This document shows positions 46,335 to 56,007 of a stretch of 64,000 nt of DNA, in pieces. Under the pieces are notes generated by a model. It saw only the letters and a list, made by a program, of their open reading frames with translations, was not told the DNA's origin and ran no database searches. Within the stretch, counting starts at the first letter, position 1. Each line of letters starts with the position of its first letter. The position numbers were made by a program, and so were the translations under genes. The stretch spans positions 3,359,001-3,423,000 of the forward strand of contig CP031740.1 of NCBI GenBank assembly GCA_022701275.1, written 5' to 3'. The DNA is from Microcoleus vaginatus PCC 9802. GTDB lineage: Bacteria > Cyanobacteriota > Cyanobacteriia > Cyanobacteriales > Microcoleaceae.

Positions 46335-48791
46335 ATGAATAACGATCGCACATCTACTCCAAACATCCCCCCGCACACCTGGAAACGTCCCATCGGCCTG
46401 GGTTGGGAGAATCCCTATACAGTCCGCTACGCAAGCAATCTCGACGATGGCCCCTGGCACGGAATGCCTCTGGGCGGGTTCGGTGCCGGCTGCATCGGGC
46501 GATCGTCCCGCGGCGACTTCAACCTCTGGCACATTGACGGCGGCGAGCACATTTTTCGCAGTTTGCCCGCTTGTCAGTTCAGCGTTTTTGAAGAAACTCA
46601 AGGCAAGAAACAAGCTTTCGCACTGTCCACTGAACCGCCTACCGATGGCAGTTTATCTAGTTGGAAATGGTATCCTTGCGAAGGAAGAAGGAAGAAGGAA
46701 GAAGGAAGAAGGGAAGAAGAAGAAAGAACCGGGGAAGAGTCTAATTCTTCGGGGAGTTATCATGCTTTGTATCCGCGCAGTTGGTTTGTTTACGAAAATG
46801 TGTTTCATGCTCAATTAAGCTGCGAGCAATTTTCGCCCATTTTGCCTAACAATTATCAGGAAAGCAGTTACCCAGTTGCCATGTTTGAATGGGTGGCGCA
46901 CAATCCTACAGATGCGCCGATTACTCTCAGCATCATGCTGACTTGGGAGAATATTGTTGGTTGGTTTACTAATGCCAACAAGTCGCCGAAAGTGATGGTG
47001 CGAGATGATGGTAGTCCATTTTATGACTATCAACCCCGGTGGGGAGAAAGTGCCGGAAATTTGAATTTGTTGGTGGAAGATTTTCACCGAATCGGTTGCG
47101 TGATGACGCGGTTGACTGCTGAGGACGAACCGCAAGAGGGGGATGGACAATGGGCGATCGCAACTATTACTAATCCGGCGGTAGAAGTATTCTATCAAAC
47201 TCGCTGGAACCCGGCGGGGAATGGCGAGGATATTTGGCGCAACTTTTCTGCTGAAGGTTTCTTGTTAGATGACAATGACGAGACAGCCGCAGCAGCAGGA
47301 GAACAGTTGGCTTGTGCGATCGCAGTTCGCTTTACTCTTCGACCGGGAAAAACGCGCAAAATCCCCTTTATTATAGCTTGGGATTTGCCCGTTACTGAGT
47401 TTGCATCGGGAGTTTGGTACTACCGCCGCTATACGGATTTCTTCGGCCGCAACGGCAAAAATGCTTGGCCGATTATTCGCACTGCAATGAAGCATTCGGA
47501 TACTTGGCGCGAAAATATTGAAGCTTGGCAAAAACCCATTTTAGAACGGAAAGATTTGTCAGATAGTTTTAAAATGGCTTTGTTTAACGAGTTATACGCC
47601 CTGACAGACGGCGGTACTCTTTGGAGTGCGGCTGACGAACGCGATCCGAAGGGTCAATTTGCGGTTTTGGAGTGCATTGATTACCGCTGGTACGAAAGTT
47701 TGGATGTGCGGCTTTACGGTTCTTTTGCTTTGTTGATGCTGTGGCCGGATTTGGAAAAGTCGGTGGTTTTAGCGTTTGCTAGGGCAATTTCTGCAGGAGA
47801 CGATACGCCGAGAATTATTGGCTGGAATCAAGCTTCGGCTATTAGAAAAGCTGTCGGTGCGACGCCACACGATTTGGGTGCTCCTAACGAACATCCTTGG
47901 GAGAAAACGAATTATACTAGCTATCAAGATTGCAATTTGTGGAAGGATTTGCCTTGCGATTTTGTGTTGCAGGTTTATCGGGATTTCCTGTTGACTGGCG
48001 GTACAGATTCCGAGTTTTTGCAAGAGTGTTGGCCGGCAATTGTTGAGGCTTTGGCTTATCTGAAAACTTTTGATGAGGATGGGGACGGAATTCCTGAGAA
48101 TTCCGGAGCACCGGATCAGACGTTTGATGACTGGCAAATGCGGGGGATAAGTGCGTATTGCGGGGGTTTGTGGTTGGCGGCGCTGGAGGCTGCGATCGCG
48201 ATCGGCGAAATCTTGGAAGATGCAGCACCGCAGATAATTCCTAACCCTCAAGCAAAGATAGCATTATATCACAGTTGGCTGCTCCAAGCAAGACCGAGCT
48301 ATCAAGAAAAACTGTGGAACGGTCAATATTACCGTTTGGACAGCGAGAGTAATTCCGAAGTGGTGATGGCCGACCAACTGTGCGGTCAATTTTACGCGAA
48401 ACTGTTAGGATTGCCGGATATTGTGCCGCCGGAATGTGCCGTCAGCGCTTTAGAAACTGTGTATGAATCTTGCTTTTTGAAGTTCAATGAGGGAGAGTTC
48501 GGTGCAGCGAATGGGGTGATGCTGAACGGTTCGCCGGAAAATCCCAATGCGACTCATCCTTTGGAAGTTTGGACGGGGATTAATTTTGGGTTGGCCGCTT
48601 TTTTGGTACAGATGGGAATGGAGGATAAAGCGTTTAAATTGACGGATGCGGTGGTGAACCAGATTTATGAAAATGGGTTGCAGTTTCGCACGCCGGAAGC
48701 GATTACGGCGGGGGGGACTTTTCGGGCGAGTCACTATTTGCGCGCGATGGCGATTTGGGCGATTTACGGGGTGTTAACCAATTTTAAATAA
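46335..48791 (+). CDS. GH116 beta-glucosidase/glucosylceramidase-like protein
   Basis: An 818-residue protein of the GBA2-type family GH116. The N-terminal beta-domain has PLGGFGAGCIGRSSRGDF and the HALYPRSWFVYENVF region. The C-terminal (alpha/alpha)6 catalytic domain has FAVLECIDYRWYESLDVRLY, where Glu446 is the likely nucleophile, and GAPDQTFDDW, where Asp597 is the likely acid/base; these are assigned by pattern. It would cleave beta-glucosides or glucosylceramide-like lipids in the cytoplasm, as no signal peptide is seen. Residues about 116-137 are a Lys/Arg/Glu-rich insert made by a GAAGGAA heptamer repeat, absent from what the family would need. The gene stands alone. Confidence 0.9.
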   Translation: MNNDRTSTPNIPPHTWKRPIGLGWENPYTVRYASNLDDGPWHGMPLGGFGAGCIGRSSRGDFNLWHIDGGEHIFRSLPACQFSVFEETQGKKQAFALSTEPPTDGSLSSWKWYPCEGRRKKEEGRREEEERTGEESNSSGSYHALYPRSWFVYENVFHAQLSCEQFSPILPNNYQESSYPVAMFEWVAHNPTDAPITLSIMLTWENIVGWFTNANKSPKVMVRDDGSPFYDYQPRWGESAGNLNLLVEDFHRIGCVMTRLTAEDEPQEGDGQWAIATITNPAVEVFYQTRWNPAGNGEDIWRNFSAEGFLLDDNDETAAAAGEQLACAIAVRFTLRPGKTRKIPFIIAWDLPVTEFASGVWYYRRYTDFFGRNGKNAWPIIRTAMKHSDTWRENIEAWQKPILERKDLSDSFKMALFNELYALTDGGTLWSAADERDPKGQFAVLECIDYRWYESLDVRLYGSFALLMLWPDLEKSVVLAFARAISAGDDTPRIIGWNQASAIRKAVGATPHDLGAPNEHPWEKTNYTSYQDCNLWKDLPCDFVLQVYRDFLLTGGTDSEFLQECWPAIVEALAYLKTFDEDGDGIPENSGAPDQTFDDWQMRGISAYCGGLWLAALEAAIAIGEILEDAAPQIIPNPQAKIALYHSWLLQARPSYQEKLWNGQYYRLDSESNSEVVMADQLCGQFYAKLLGLPDIVPPECAVSALETVYESCFLKFNEGEFGAANGVMLNGSPENPNATHPLEVWTGINFGLAAFLVQMGMEDKAFKLTDAVVNQIYENGLQFRTPEAITAGGTFRASHYLRAMAIWAIYGVLTNFK
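46680..46745 (+). repeat. GAAGGAA heptamer repeat inside the GH116 coding region
   Basis: Four or more GAAGGAA units followed by a degenerate AAGAAG stretch lie in frame within the gene. They encode a low-complexity basic/acidic stretch near residues 116-137. The same heptamer family occurs between genes at 44775-44813 and 53100-53156 in reverse orientation. Confidence 0.8.
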
Positions 48792-49120
48792 GGAAAAAGG
48801 TATATTAGCTGGTGAATCTCACTAAACTCAAAAAAGATTAAGCCTTCAACCCTATTTTTAGCAAGGAAAACGGTTAATTCAACTATCAAGAAAATTGACC
48901 GTAATTTTTTTTTGCAAGTGAGGAAGAAATTAATGTTTCATGCTCAAATTTTAGCAGAGCTCAAGTTTGAGCATGAAACAGCCCTGGGATGCGAGGGAGA
49001 TCGAACTCGGCTATAAACGACAGAGACAAAGGGTTTGGGGCGATTGTTGACACCAATGCAGCGCGCACCTTACCCGTATATAATTTGGAGTGATAGCAAA
49101 TTTCAAGATAAAATAGAAAA
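48792..49120. other. intergenic region with a 15-base perfect hairpin
   Basis: TGTTTCATGCTCAAA (48934-48948) pairs exactly with TTTGAGCATGAAACA (48966-48980) around a 17-base loop. It is not followed by a T-tract and lies about 140 bases before selO and 142 after the GH116 stop. The rest of the 329 bases holds no recognised feature. Confidence 0.6.
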
Positions 49121-50554
49121 ATGTCAAATCCTTTGCTTTCCCTCAACTACGAACCCGCGATAGAATCCCTCGGCGGCGACTATTTCGATGAAGTCCCTGC
49201 GGCAGATTTTCCGCAGCACATCCTGCGCTTCCGCAACGACAAATTATTGCCGGTATTGGGTTTAGACCCCGCACAAGTAACCGACCAACATTTCATCGAA
49301 GCGTTCGGCGAATTTCACTGCGTCCGCCCTTTTCTGGCACTTCGCTATCACGGCTATCAATTCAGCCAATATAACCCGAATTTAGGCGACGGTAGAGGCT
49401 TCTTATACGGCCAAGTTCGCGGCACTGACGGCAGACTTTACGACTTCGGCACTAAAGGTTCCGGCCGCACTCCATACTCGCGCGGCGGTGACGGTAGACT
49501 CACTCTCAAAGGGGGAATTCGCGAAGTTTTAGCCGCCGAAGCTTTGCACAGGTTGGGAGTTCGGACATCTCGCTGTTTTAGTTTAGTTGAAACTGGGGAT
49601 GCTTTGTGGCGGGGCGACGAACCCTCTCCCACGAGATCGTCTGTAATGGTGCGTTTCAGTCATTCTCACATCCGGTTTGGAACTTTTGAAAGGTTGCACT
49701 ATATCCGCCGCCCGGATTTAATTAAAAAACTTTTAGATTTTGTTATTGAATATTATTATCCTGAACTGCATTTACAAGCAAGCAATGCGGGTTTTTCGCC
49801 GCAGGAAAAGTACGCGCTGTTTTATGCAGATTTAGTCCAGCGAGTAGCTGAATTAGTCGCTCAGTGGATGGCGGCAGGATTTTGCCACGCTGTGCTAAAC
49901 ACTGATAATATGTCGATTACTGGAGAAAGCTTCGATTACGGGCCTTTCGCTTTTATCCCAACTTACAAGCCGGAATTTACAGCAGCTTATTTTGACTATT
50001 CGGGTCTTTATTGTTACGGCAATCAACCGTTTATTTGTAGGGACAATTTAGAGAAGCTCCAGCAACCGCTAGCAGCGGCGATTCCTCAAGCTGATATGGA
50101 TGCTGCTTTGGCAAAGTTTGGCGATTATTATAATGCAGCTTATCGGCAGTTGATGCTCAATAGATTGGGATTTGAAAATTTGCCAGAAGCGGATGCTGAT
50201 GAGTTGTTGAAGGTAACAATTAAAATGCTGGCGGAGTCTCAAGTTGAGTATCACGATTTCTTTTTTGAACTGCGAAGACAGTTCGATCGCATTTGGCGAG
50301 ATGATGCTAGTCAAATTTTTGCTGAGGCGGAACCTGCCGACTTGATAGCACCTTGGCGGCAGTTGTATTATCACGTTTTGCAAAGTTTGTCTGCGGATGA
50401 TATGGACACAATGGCGGACAGGTTGCTGCGGCACAATCCCGAACAATCGCTGTTGAGACCGACGATTGAGGCTGTTTGGGAGGCCATTGCTATTGAGGAT
50501 AATTGGGAACCGTTTTATGAATTGGTTAAACGACTTCAAGACCCAAAAAATTGA
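49121..50554 (+). CDS. selO: protein adenylyltransferase SelO (YdiU/UPF0061 family)
   Basis: A 477-residue pseudokinase-fold enzyme that transfers AMP to protein Ser, Thr or Tyr. Signature segments are [23 protein letters not shown] split over about 108-130 with conserved Lys, [19 protein letters not shown], and the active-site-like [22 protein letters not shown] near residue 262. The N-terminal [14 protein letters not shown] segment is also family-typical. In other bacteria SelO responds to oxidative stress. It stands alone between a hairpin-bearing spacer and the convergent kinase gene. Confidence 0.93.
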   Translation: MSNPLLSLNYEPAIESLGGDYFDEVPAADFPQHILRFRNDKLLPVLGLDPAQVTDQHFIEAFGEFHCVRPFLALRYHGYQFSQYNPNLGDGRGFLYGQVRGTDGRLYDFGTKGSGRTPYSRGGDGRLTLKGGIREVLAAEALHRLGVRTSRCFSLVETGDALWRGDEPSPTRSSVMVRFSHSHIRFGTFERLHYIRRPDLIKKLLDFVIEYYYPELHLQASNAGFSPQEKYALFYADLVQRVAELVAQWMAAGFCHAVLNTDNMSITGESFDYGPFAFIPTYKPEFTAAYFDYSGLYCYGNQPFICRDNLEKLQQPLAAAIPQADMDAALAKFGDYYNAAYRQLMLNRLGFENLPEADADELLKVTIKMLAESQVEYHDFFFELRRQFDRIWRDDASQIFAEAEPADLIAPWRQLYYHVLQSLSADDMDTMADRLLRHNPEQSLLRPTIEAVWEAIAIEDNWEPFYELVKRLQDPKN

Positions 50555-50628
50555 TTGATAATAGCTGGCCTTAATAGCGCGTAGGGGGAGTTTATAGCAA
50601 TACTCGCATCCTTTGTGAATTTCTTACT

Positions 50629-50652
50629 CCCTCCCCGCGAGTTCGGGGAGGG
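50629..50652. terminator. GC-rich hairpin between convergent genes
   Basis: CCCTCCCCG pairs exactly with CGGGGAGGG around a six-base loop, 75 bases after the selO stop. It resembles dispersed CCCTCCCC repeats common in cyanobacteria and could end transcription from both sides. Confidence 0.6.
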
Positions 50653-50808
50653 TTGGGGTGGGGTAAAAAATTTATGACTCCTGCAAGGATTGTTATATCG
50701 GCATTTTCTGTTGAGATTAAAGATTAGGGCGAACTCGCCCCAACACAATCTGAGATCATGAAAAATTGCCACATAAAAAATCTAAGATTGAAAAATAAGG
50801 ACGAATGA

Positions 50809-52998
50809 CTACTTGAGCTTTTCAATCTCAAATTGTGCATCTTTGTAACCGCCGGTAAGTCCTTGATCGAGAAACATTTTGCCGGCTTTTTCTAAATCGC
50901 TAATCGCTCCTGCTTTGTCTCCCAAGGAGCGGCGAACAATGCCTCTACCGTAGTAAGCAGCAGCATAATTCGGACTGATCCGAATAGCTTGCACGTAATC
51001 GGCGATCGCACTATTGTAATTCTTTAACTCCTGATAAATCTTAGCCCGATTGGCGTAAGCTTCAGCATTGTTGGGATTGAACCCGATTGCTGCTGTAAAA
51101 TCTGCGATCGCCCCCTGCGGGTCACCCCCTGTGCTGCGAGCTAAAGCACGATTGTTATAAGCATTATAATCATTTGGATTCACTTTCAGCGCTTGAGTGC
51201 AATCGGCAATTGCTTTGGGATAATCCTTCAAATTTAAATAAGCAATGCAGCGATTGTTGTAAGGAACCCCATCCTCATCGCTCAGCGAAATTGCCTGAGT
51301 GCAATCGTCAATTGCCGCTTGATGCGCTCCCAAATTCAACTGCGTGCTGCAACGATTAGCGTAAGCATCTGCACTCTTGGGATCGATCGCAATTACCTGA
51401 GAATAATCCGCCAAAGCTCCCTGATAATCTCCTAAGTGAAAGCGAGCTCTCCCCCGACTGTAGAAAGCATCAACATTCTTAGCATCAATTTTAATTGCCT
51501 CAGTATAATCTCCAATCGCTCCCTGCAAATCTGCGCTCCCAGCACGAGCCAACCCTCGCGAATGATAAGCTTTAACCAGGTTCGGTTGCAACCGAATTAC
51601 TGCGTTAAAATCCTGAATAGCCGTCTTGTAATCTTGCTGTTCTAAATAAGCAATTCCTCTTTCATAATATGTATCAGCATCATTGGGCTGGAGATTCAAA
51701 GCTTGAGTGTAATCCTCAATCGCCCCACGCTTGTCGTTAAAATCGTTACGGGCGAGCCCGCGGTTAAAATAAGCCTGAACATATTTAGGATTGAGAGCGA
51801 TCGCCTGAGAATAATCCGCAATTGCTTCTTGATATTTTTTTAAATCATAATTAGCATTACCGCGCTGGTAAAAACTCTCAGCATTTTTAGGATTCAATTG
51901 AATGGACTTATTAAAAGCCTGCAAAGCTGCATCCGCATCTTGATTGCGAGCCTTTTCCACTCCCAGTTCGTAATATTCCTTAGCTTTAATCGGATTCGGC
52001 CGGCTCCCATAACTAAACAGAAATATCAGAACTATCACCGCCCCCAATCCCGCCAAAATCAGCCACCAAAACCGACTTCCCAAACGTGACGAAAAACTAT
52101 CAGAAGACACTAATAGGGGAGAAATACTTTTCTTGTGAGCCATATTTCCCGGCTCTGGGCGGTGTCTCAACTTGCTGAGAGCTGCCAACACTTCCTCCGC
52201 AGATTGATAGCGTTTGCCAAATTGGTGACAAACCATTTTGTCAATTATATTTGCTAGTGCCACAGAACATTGAGTTCGGTTTCGCCAAACAATTTCCCCC
52301 GTGTGAGAAGGGCTCGGATTTTGCAATTTGGGCAAATCCGTACCAGGCAAACCCGTGATAGCTTGGACTGCCATCATCCCGACTGCATAGAGGTCGCTGC
52401 TAAATTGCGGGTTGCCTTGAAATTGTTCGATCGGCATATAAGCCGGAGTCCCAGTAGCAATGGTGCGCGGAAATTCTGTATCGTAGTCACTGACGTGATT
52501 CGCAACTTCTTTAACCGAGCCGAAGTCAATTAAAACTAATTTGCCGTCTGGTTTGCGGCGAATTAAGTTGGAGGGATTAACATCGCGGTGAATCACTCCC
52601 TGAGAGTGTACGAAGGCGAGAAGTTGTAACACTTCTTCCAACAGATCCAGCACTCGTTCTTCCCGCCAAGGTTGACCGGCCACAATTTCCCTATTTAGGG
52701 CGTGTCCGGGCACAAACTCTTCCACGAGGTAGAATTGATTGCCTTCTTCAAAATAAGCGAGTAAAAATGGAATTTGATCGTGTTTTCCCAGCTTTTCTAA
52801 TATTTCTGCTTCTTGTTTAAATAAGCGGTAAGCTGTTTTGAGAACTGTGGAAGTGTTGCTGGGAGGGCGCAGTTGTTTGACTACACATTGAGGGTGGCCA
52901 GGACGGCGAGTATCGACAGCTAAATAAGTTTGTCCGAAAGCACCCGAGCTGAGAATTTGTACTACGCGATAACGCCTGTCTAAAAGTTGACCAACCAT
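50809..52998 (-). CDS. Ser/Thr protein kinase with TPR repeats
   Basis: A 729-residue membrane-anchored kinase. The kinase domain (about 10-270) has all active-site residues: Lys41 (CVVKQL), HRDVNPSN with Asp139 and Asn144, and DFG at 158-160, then GTPAYMPIEQ. A single membrane helix (WWLILAGLGAVIVLIFLF, about residue 310) is followed by some ten to eleven TPR units to the C-terminus. The frame is open to 53223, but that part reads through two tandem repeats and overlaps the upstream gene; the start at 52998 aligns exactly with the paralogue start. It follows the pseudokinase gene in the same direction after about 180 bases of repeats. Substrates are unknown. Confidence 0.93.
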   Translation of the reverse strand: MVGQLLDRRYRVVQILSSGAFGQTYLAVDTRRPGHPQCVVKQLRPPSNTSTVLKTAYRLFKQEAEILEKLGKHDQIPFLLAYFEEGNQFYLVEEFVPGHALNREIVAGQPWREERVLDLLEEVLQLLAFVHSQGVIHRDVNPSNLIRRKPDGKLVLIDFGSVKEVANHVSDYDTEFPRTIATGTPAYMPIEQFQGNPQFSSDLYAVGMMAVQAITGLPGTDLPKLQNPSPSHTGEIVWRNRTQCSVALANIIDKMVCHQFGKRYQSAEEVLAALSKLRHRPEPGNMAHKKSISPLLVSSDSFSSRLGSRFWWLILAGLGAVIVLIFLFSYGSRPNPIKAKEYYELGVEKARNQDADAALQAFNKSIQLNPKNAESFYQRGNANYDLKKYQEAIADYSQAIALNPKYVQAYFNRGLARNDFNDKRGAIEDYTQALNLQPNDADTYYERGIAYLEQQDYKTAIQDFNAVIRLQPNLVKAYHSRGLARAGSADLQGAIGDYTEAIKIDAKNVDAFYSRGRARFHLGDYQGALADYSQVIAIDPKSADAYANRCSTQLNLGAHQAAIDDCTQAISLSDEDGVPYNNRCIAYLNLKDYPKAIADCTQALKVNPNDYNAYNNRALARSTGGDPQGAIADFTAAIGFNPNNAEAYANRAKIYQELKNYNSAIADYVQAIRISPNYAAAYYGRGIVRRSLGDKAGAISDLEKAGKMFLDQGLTGGYKDAQFEIEKLK

Positions 52999-53012
52999 GT
53001 TCATATCGGGAA

Positions 53013-53156
53013 TGGGGAATTGGTAACGGGGAGTTGGTAACGGGGAGTTGGTAACGGGGAGTTGGTAACGGGGAGTTGGTAACGGGGAATTGGTAATTTG
53101 GCCTTCTTCCTTCTTCCTTCTTCCTTCTTCCTTCTTCCTTCTTTCTTCTTCTTTTA
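53013..53156. repeat. 14-base minisatellite and heptamer repeat between the kinase genes
   Basis: Bases 53013-53097 are about six units of GGTAACGGGGAGTT, itself two 7-base halves. Bases 53100-53156 are CCTTCTT units. Together they fill most of the spacer between the pseudokinase and kinase genes and would be transcribed if the two are co-transcribed. Confidence 0.85.
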
Positions 53157-53179
53157 ACATCTGACTGGTGATTAATAGC

Positions 53180-55378
53180 TTATTTAGGATCGTTGATTTG
53201 TGCTTGTGCCTTTTGGAAACCATCTGCTCTTCCTTGTTCTAGAAACAGCGTTGCAGCTTTCTGAAAATCCTCGATCGCCCCAGCACGGTCTTTGAGTTGG
53301 CGGCGGACGAGGCCTCGGCTGTAAAAAGCGCTAGCATTCTTGGGGTTGAGCCGCAGCGAGTGAGCGAAATCCTCAACCGCTAAAGGGTAATTTTTTAGTT
53401 CTGAGTAAATAGTACCGCGATTGCTGTAAGCTACTGCATCGCTGGGATTGAGCCGAATTGCTTGAGTAAAATCTTCCACAGCGCCCTGCTTGTCTCCCGA
53501 AGCCAATCGAGCTAATCCTCGATTGCTGTATGCTTTGGGATTGTTGCCGTTGAGTCCGATCGTCAAACTGCAATCTTCGCTGGCCTTTTGAAATTGTTTT
53601 AAATTCAGATAAGCAATGCAGCGGTTGTTGTAAGCTGCTTCATCTTTTGGAGCGAGGCGAATTCCTTCTGTGCAATCTGCAATCGCTTTGTCGTAGGTGG
53701 CCAAATTCAAGTAAGCGCTGCACCGATTGGTATAAGCATCAGCGAGATCTGGCTGCAATTCGATCGCCTTAGTATAATCTTCCATCGCTCCTTGATAATC
53801 TGCCAGATTAAACCTGGCTCGACCACGACTGTAGTATACGCCAGCTTGCTTGGGGCTAATTTGAAGGGCTTGAGTAAAATCTGCCATTGCTCCTGTTTTG
53901 TCGCCTGCCGCCGATCGAGCTAAACCCCGATTGCTGTAAGCTGTAGCATCGTTGGGACTGAGCCGAATTGCTTGAGTGTAGTCTTCAATTGCCGTGCGGT
54001 AGTCGCCCAAATCGTAGTAGGCTAAACCCCGCTGAGAGTATGCCTCACCGTCGCTGGGATTGAGTCGCACTACTTGGGTGAAATCTTCCACGGCCCCCCG
54101 CTTGTCGCCGATGTCGAGGCGGGCCATACCTCGATTGTAGAGAGCTTTAGTGTGGCTAGGATGGACTTTAATTGCTTGCGTGTAATCCTGTATTGCTTGC
54201 TCGGTTGCGCCCATGTCGTAGCGAGCGTTTGCCCGCTTATAGTAAGTTTCCGCATCGCCGGCATTCAGGGCGATCGCTTGAGTATAATCGGCGATCGCGC
54301 CTGTTGTGTCACCTTGCTGCGCTTTTGCCACGCCGCGAGCGAACCATTCTTTTGCCCTCCCCGGGCTTTGACTTTGCCAAAAGTAAATTATCAGTGCCGT
54401 TAAGATTAAAGCTGCCCCTGTTGCAGCCAACAGCAGCAGTTTGGTTTGGCTTTGTCTTCGCGGTTGACTCATAGCGTCCGTGATGATTGTGGCTGGCGGC
54501 GGCTCAACCTCGAATTTTACGGCGATTTGTGTGAGGTCTGCTAAAACTTCGGCTGCCTCCTGATAGCGTTCCTCGTAGTCAGGGCGCACCATTCGATCGA
54601 TAATATCTGCTAGGGCTGCCGAACAAGTTGCCCGGTTTCGCCAGGGAATTTGGCTTTTGTTGTTTTTTAAGGCACTCAGTTCGTTGGGTGAGAGTCCCGT
54701 GACGGCAAGCTGAGCGATCGTACCTAGAGCGTAAATGTCGCTATTGTACCGGGGGTTGCCACTCAATTGCTCGATCGGCACGTATAACTCCTGGGCCGCC
54801 AAATCCTGTTTTTTTGCCTCATGCCGTTTAACAGAGTTCGGGGAAGTTTGCGCCAACAAATGACAGTTAGCAAGTTCCGGGTTAATTTCTTTGTCTAAGC
54901 TAAAGTCTACCAATACAAATTTGCCGTCTGACTCGCGCCGGATCGCTCTGTCTGGTTGAATTCTGCGGTGAATGAAACCTTTCTCGTGTATGAACACCAA
55001 AATTTCTAATATTTCTGATAGCAGACAAATTACTTGGTCTTCCTCCCAAGGTTGACCGGGTATTAGTTCTTGACTTAAAGGTGAGCCGGCAATAAATTCT
55101 TCAATTAAGTATAAACTTTGATTTTCCTCAAAATAAGCCAATAATTCGGGAATTTTGTCGTGTTTTCCCAACTTTTCAATTATTTCTGCGTTTCTTTGAA
55201 ATATAACTTTGACTAATTCTGGAGTTTGCGAACTTGTGCCGGGTAGCCGCATTTCTCTAACCGTGCATTGCGGATACCCGGGACGGTGAGTATCTGCTGC
55301 TAGATAAGTTTTTCCCACCTCACTTGAGTCTGTGACTTTAATGATGCGGTAACGTCTGTCTAGAAGTTGACCAATCAT
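53180..55378 (-). CDS. pseudokinase with TPR repeats, paralogue of the downstream kinase
   Basis: A 732-residue protein collinear with the neighbouring 729-residue kinase: both start M-GQLLDRRYR, carry a membrane helix near residue 310-330 and end in about eleven TPRs. The active site is lost at every key place: Lys41 is Arg, HRD is HRR (139), the catalytic-loop Asn144 is Arg, and DFG is DFS (158-160); the glycine loop is degenerate (TDSSEVGKT). Phosphotransfer is therefore unlikely. The frame is clean over its full length, so it is maintained, probably as a partner or regulator of the active paralogue or as a TPR scaffold. It is upstream of the kinase in the same direction. Confidence 0.93.
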   Translation of the reverse strand: MIGQLLDRRYRIIKVTDSSEVGKTYLAADTHRPGYPQCTVREMRLPGTSSQTPELVKVIFQRNAEIIEKLGKHDKIPELLAYFEENQSLYLIEEFIAGSPLSQELIPGQPWEEDQVICLLSEILEILVFIHEKGFIHRRIQPDRAIRRESDGKFVLVDFSLDKEINPELANCHLLAQTSPNSVKRHEAKKQDLAAQELYVPIEQLSGNPRYNSDIYALGTIAQLAVTGLSPNELSALKNNKSQIPWRNRATCSAALADIIDRMVRPDYEERYQEAAEVLADLTQIAVKFEVEPPPATIITDAMSQPRRQSQTKLLLLAATGAALILTALIIYFWQSQSPGRAKEWFARGVAKAQQGDTTGAIADYTQAIALNAGDAETYYKRANARYDMGATEQAIQDYTQAIKVHPSHTKALYNRGMARLDIGDKRGAVEDFTQVVRLNPSDGEAYSQRGLAYYDLGDYRTAIEDYTQAIRLSPNDATAYSNRGLARSAAGDKTGAMADFTQALQISPKQAGVYYSRGRARFNLADYQGAMEDYTKAIELQPDLADAYTNRCSAYLNLATYDKAIADCTEGIRLAPKDEAAYNNRCIAYLNLKQFQKASEDCSLTIGLNGNNPKAYSNRGLARLASGDKQGAVEDFTQAIRLNPSDAVAYSNRGTIYSELKNYPLAVEDFAHSLRLNPKNASAFYSRGLVRRQLKDRAGAIEDFQKAATLFLEQGRADGFQKAQAQINDPK

Positions 55379-55750
55379 GCTTTGCCCTCTACCCTGTCAA
55401 TTTTCCATTATCGCATGAAATCAGAATAGCCAAAATATTTGGCTGAGTAATTTAAGTTCGATCGAGCCGTGACTCCCACCCAAAAACGGATAGTTGCTTT
55501 CCGACAGGAGTCGTGAGCCTCCCAAAATTTTAGACCCGAGTTGAAGCTCCCCCTTTCATCTGTGGAGTCAATCTAAAATCTAAAATCTAAAATCTAAAAT
55601 CGACTGACTGAGCAAACGGGCGATGGGATTGGCGAGCCAAGTGCAGCGCGGTGACCACGCTCTTCTAATATCTTACAAAAAAATCGCTGAAATTGTTTAT
55701 TCTGTGAATGAGATATGTATAATTTAACAATTAATCTGGAGATCAGTCAA
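55379..55750. other. upstream region of the pseudokinase gene
   Basis: The region includes an ATCTAAA heptamer run at about 55570-55603. No gene is recognised; the pseudokinase promoter should lie near the left part. Confidence 0.45.
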
Positions 55751-55963
55751 ATGAAGGTACAACTGGTTGAATCCCTAATTCTATCTTACGTCTGGCAGCC
55801 GACGAGCAATTACGGAGCTTAGGAAAAATATTACCAAATATCCCCTACCCTCCGACCCCGAAACTCGGGAAGCTTGCCCTTTCCTGGCGGCTATTTTAAT
55901 TTTTTGAATGAGGAACCAGAGATTTCTCCTCTCGAAGACCTAGAAGCAATTCCCGGGTACTAA
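55751..55963 (+). pseudogene. possible small gene with an in-frame TAG
   Basis: ATG at 55751 is preceded by GGAG at a reasonable distance. The frame reads 23 codons to TAG (55820-55822) and then continues 46 codons in the same frame to TAA at 55961-55963, ending in an acidic ISPLEDLEAIPGY. If the TAG were a sense codon the product would be 70 residues. I recognise no family. It may be a decayed small gene or chance. Confidence 0.3.
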
Positions 55964-56007
55964 AAAACAGGAGAGTGAAAGAAGTTTTGAATGTATGAAT
56001 AATAAAA

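Noticed and set aside
53005..53223. N-terminal extension of the active kinase to 53223
   Set aside because: It reads through two tandem repeats and overlaps the upstream gene, while the start at 52998 aligns exactly with the paralogue.
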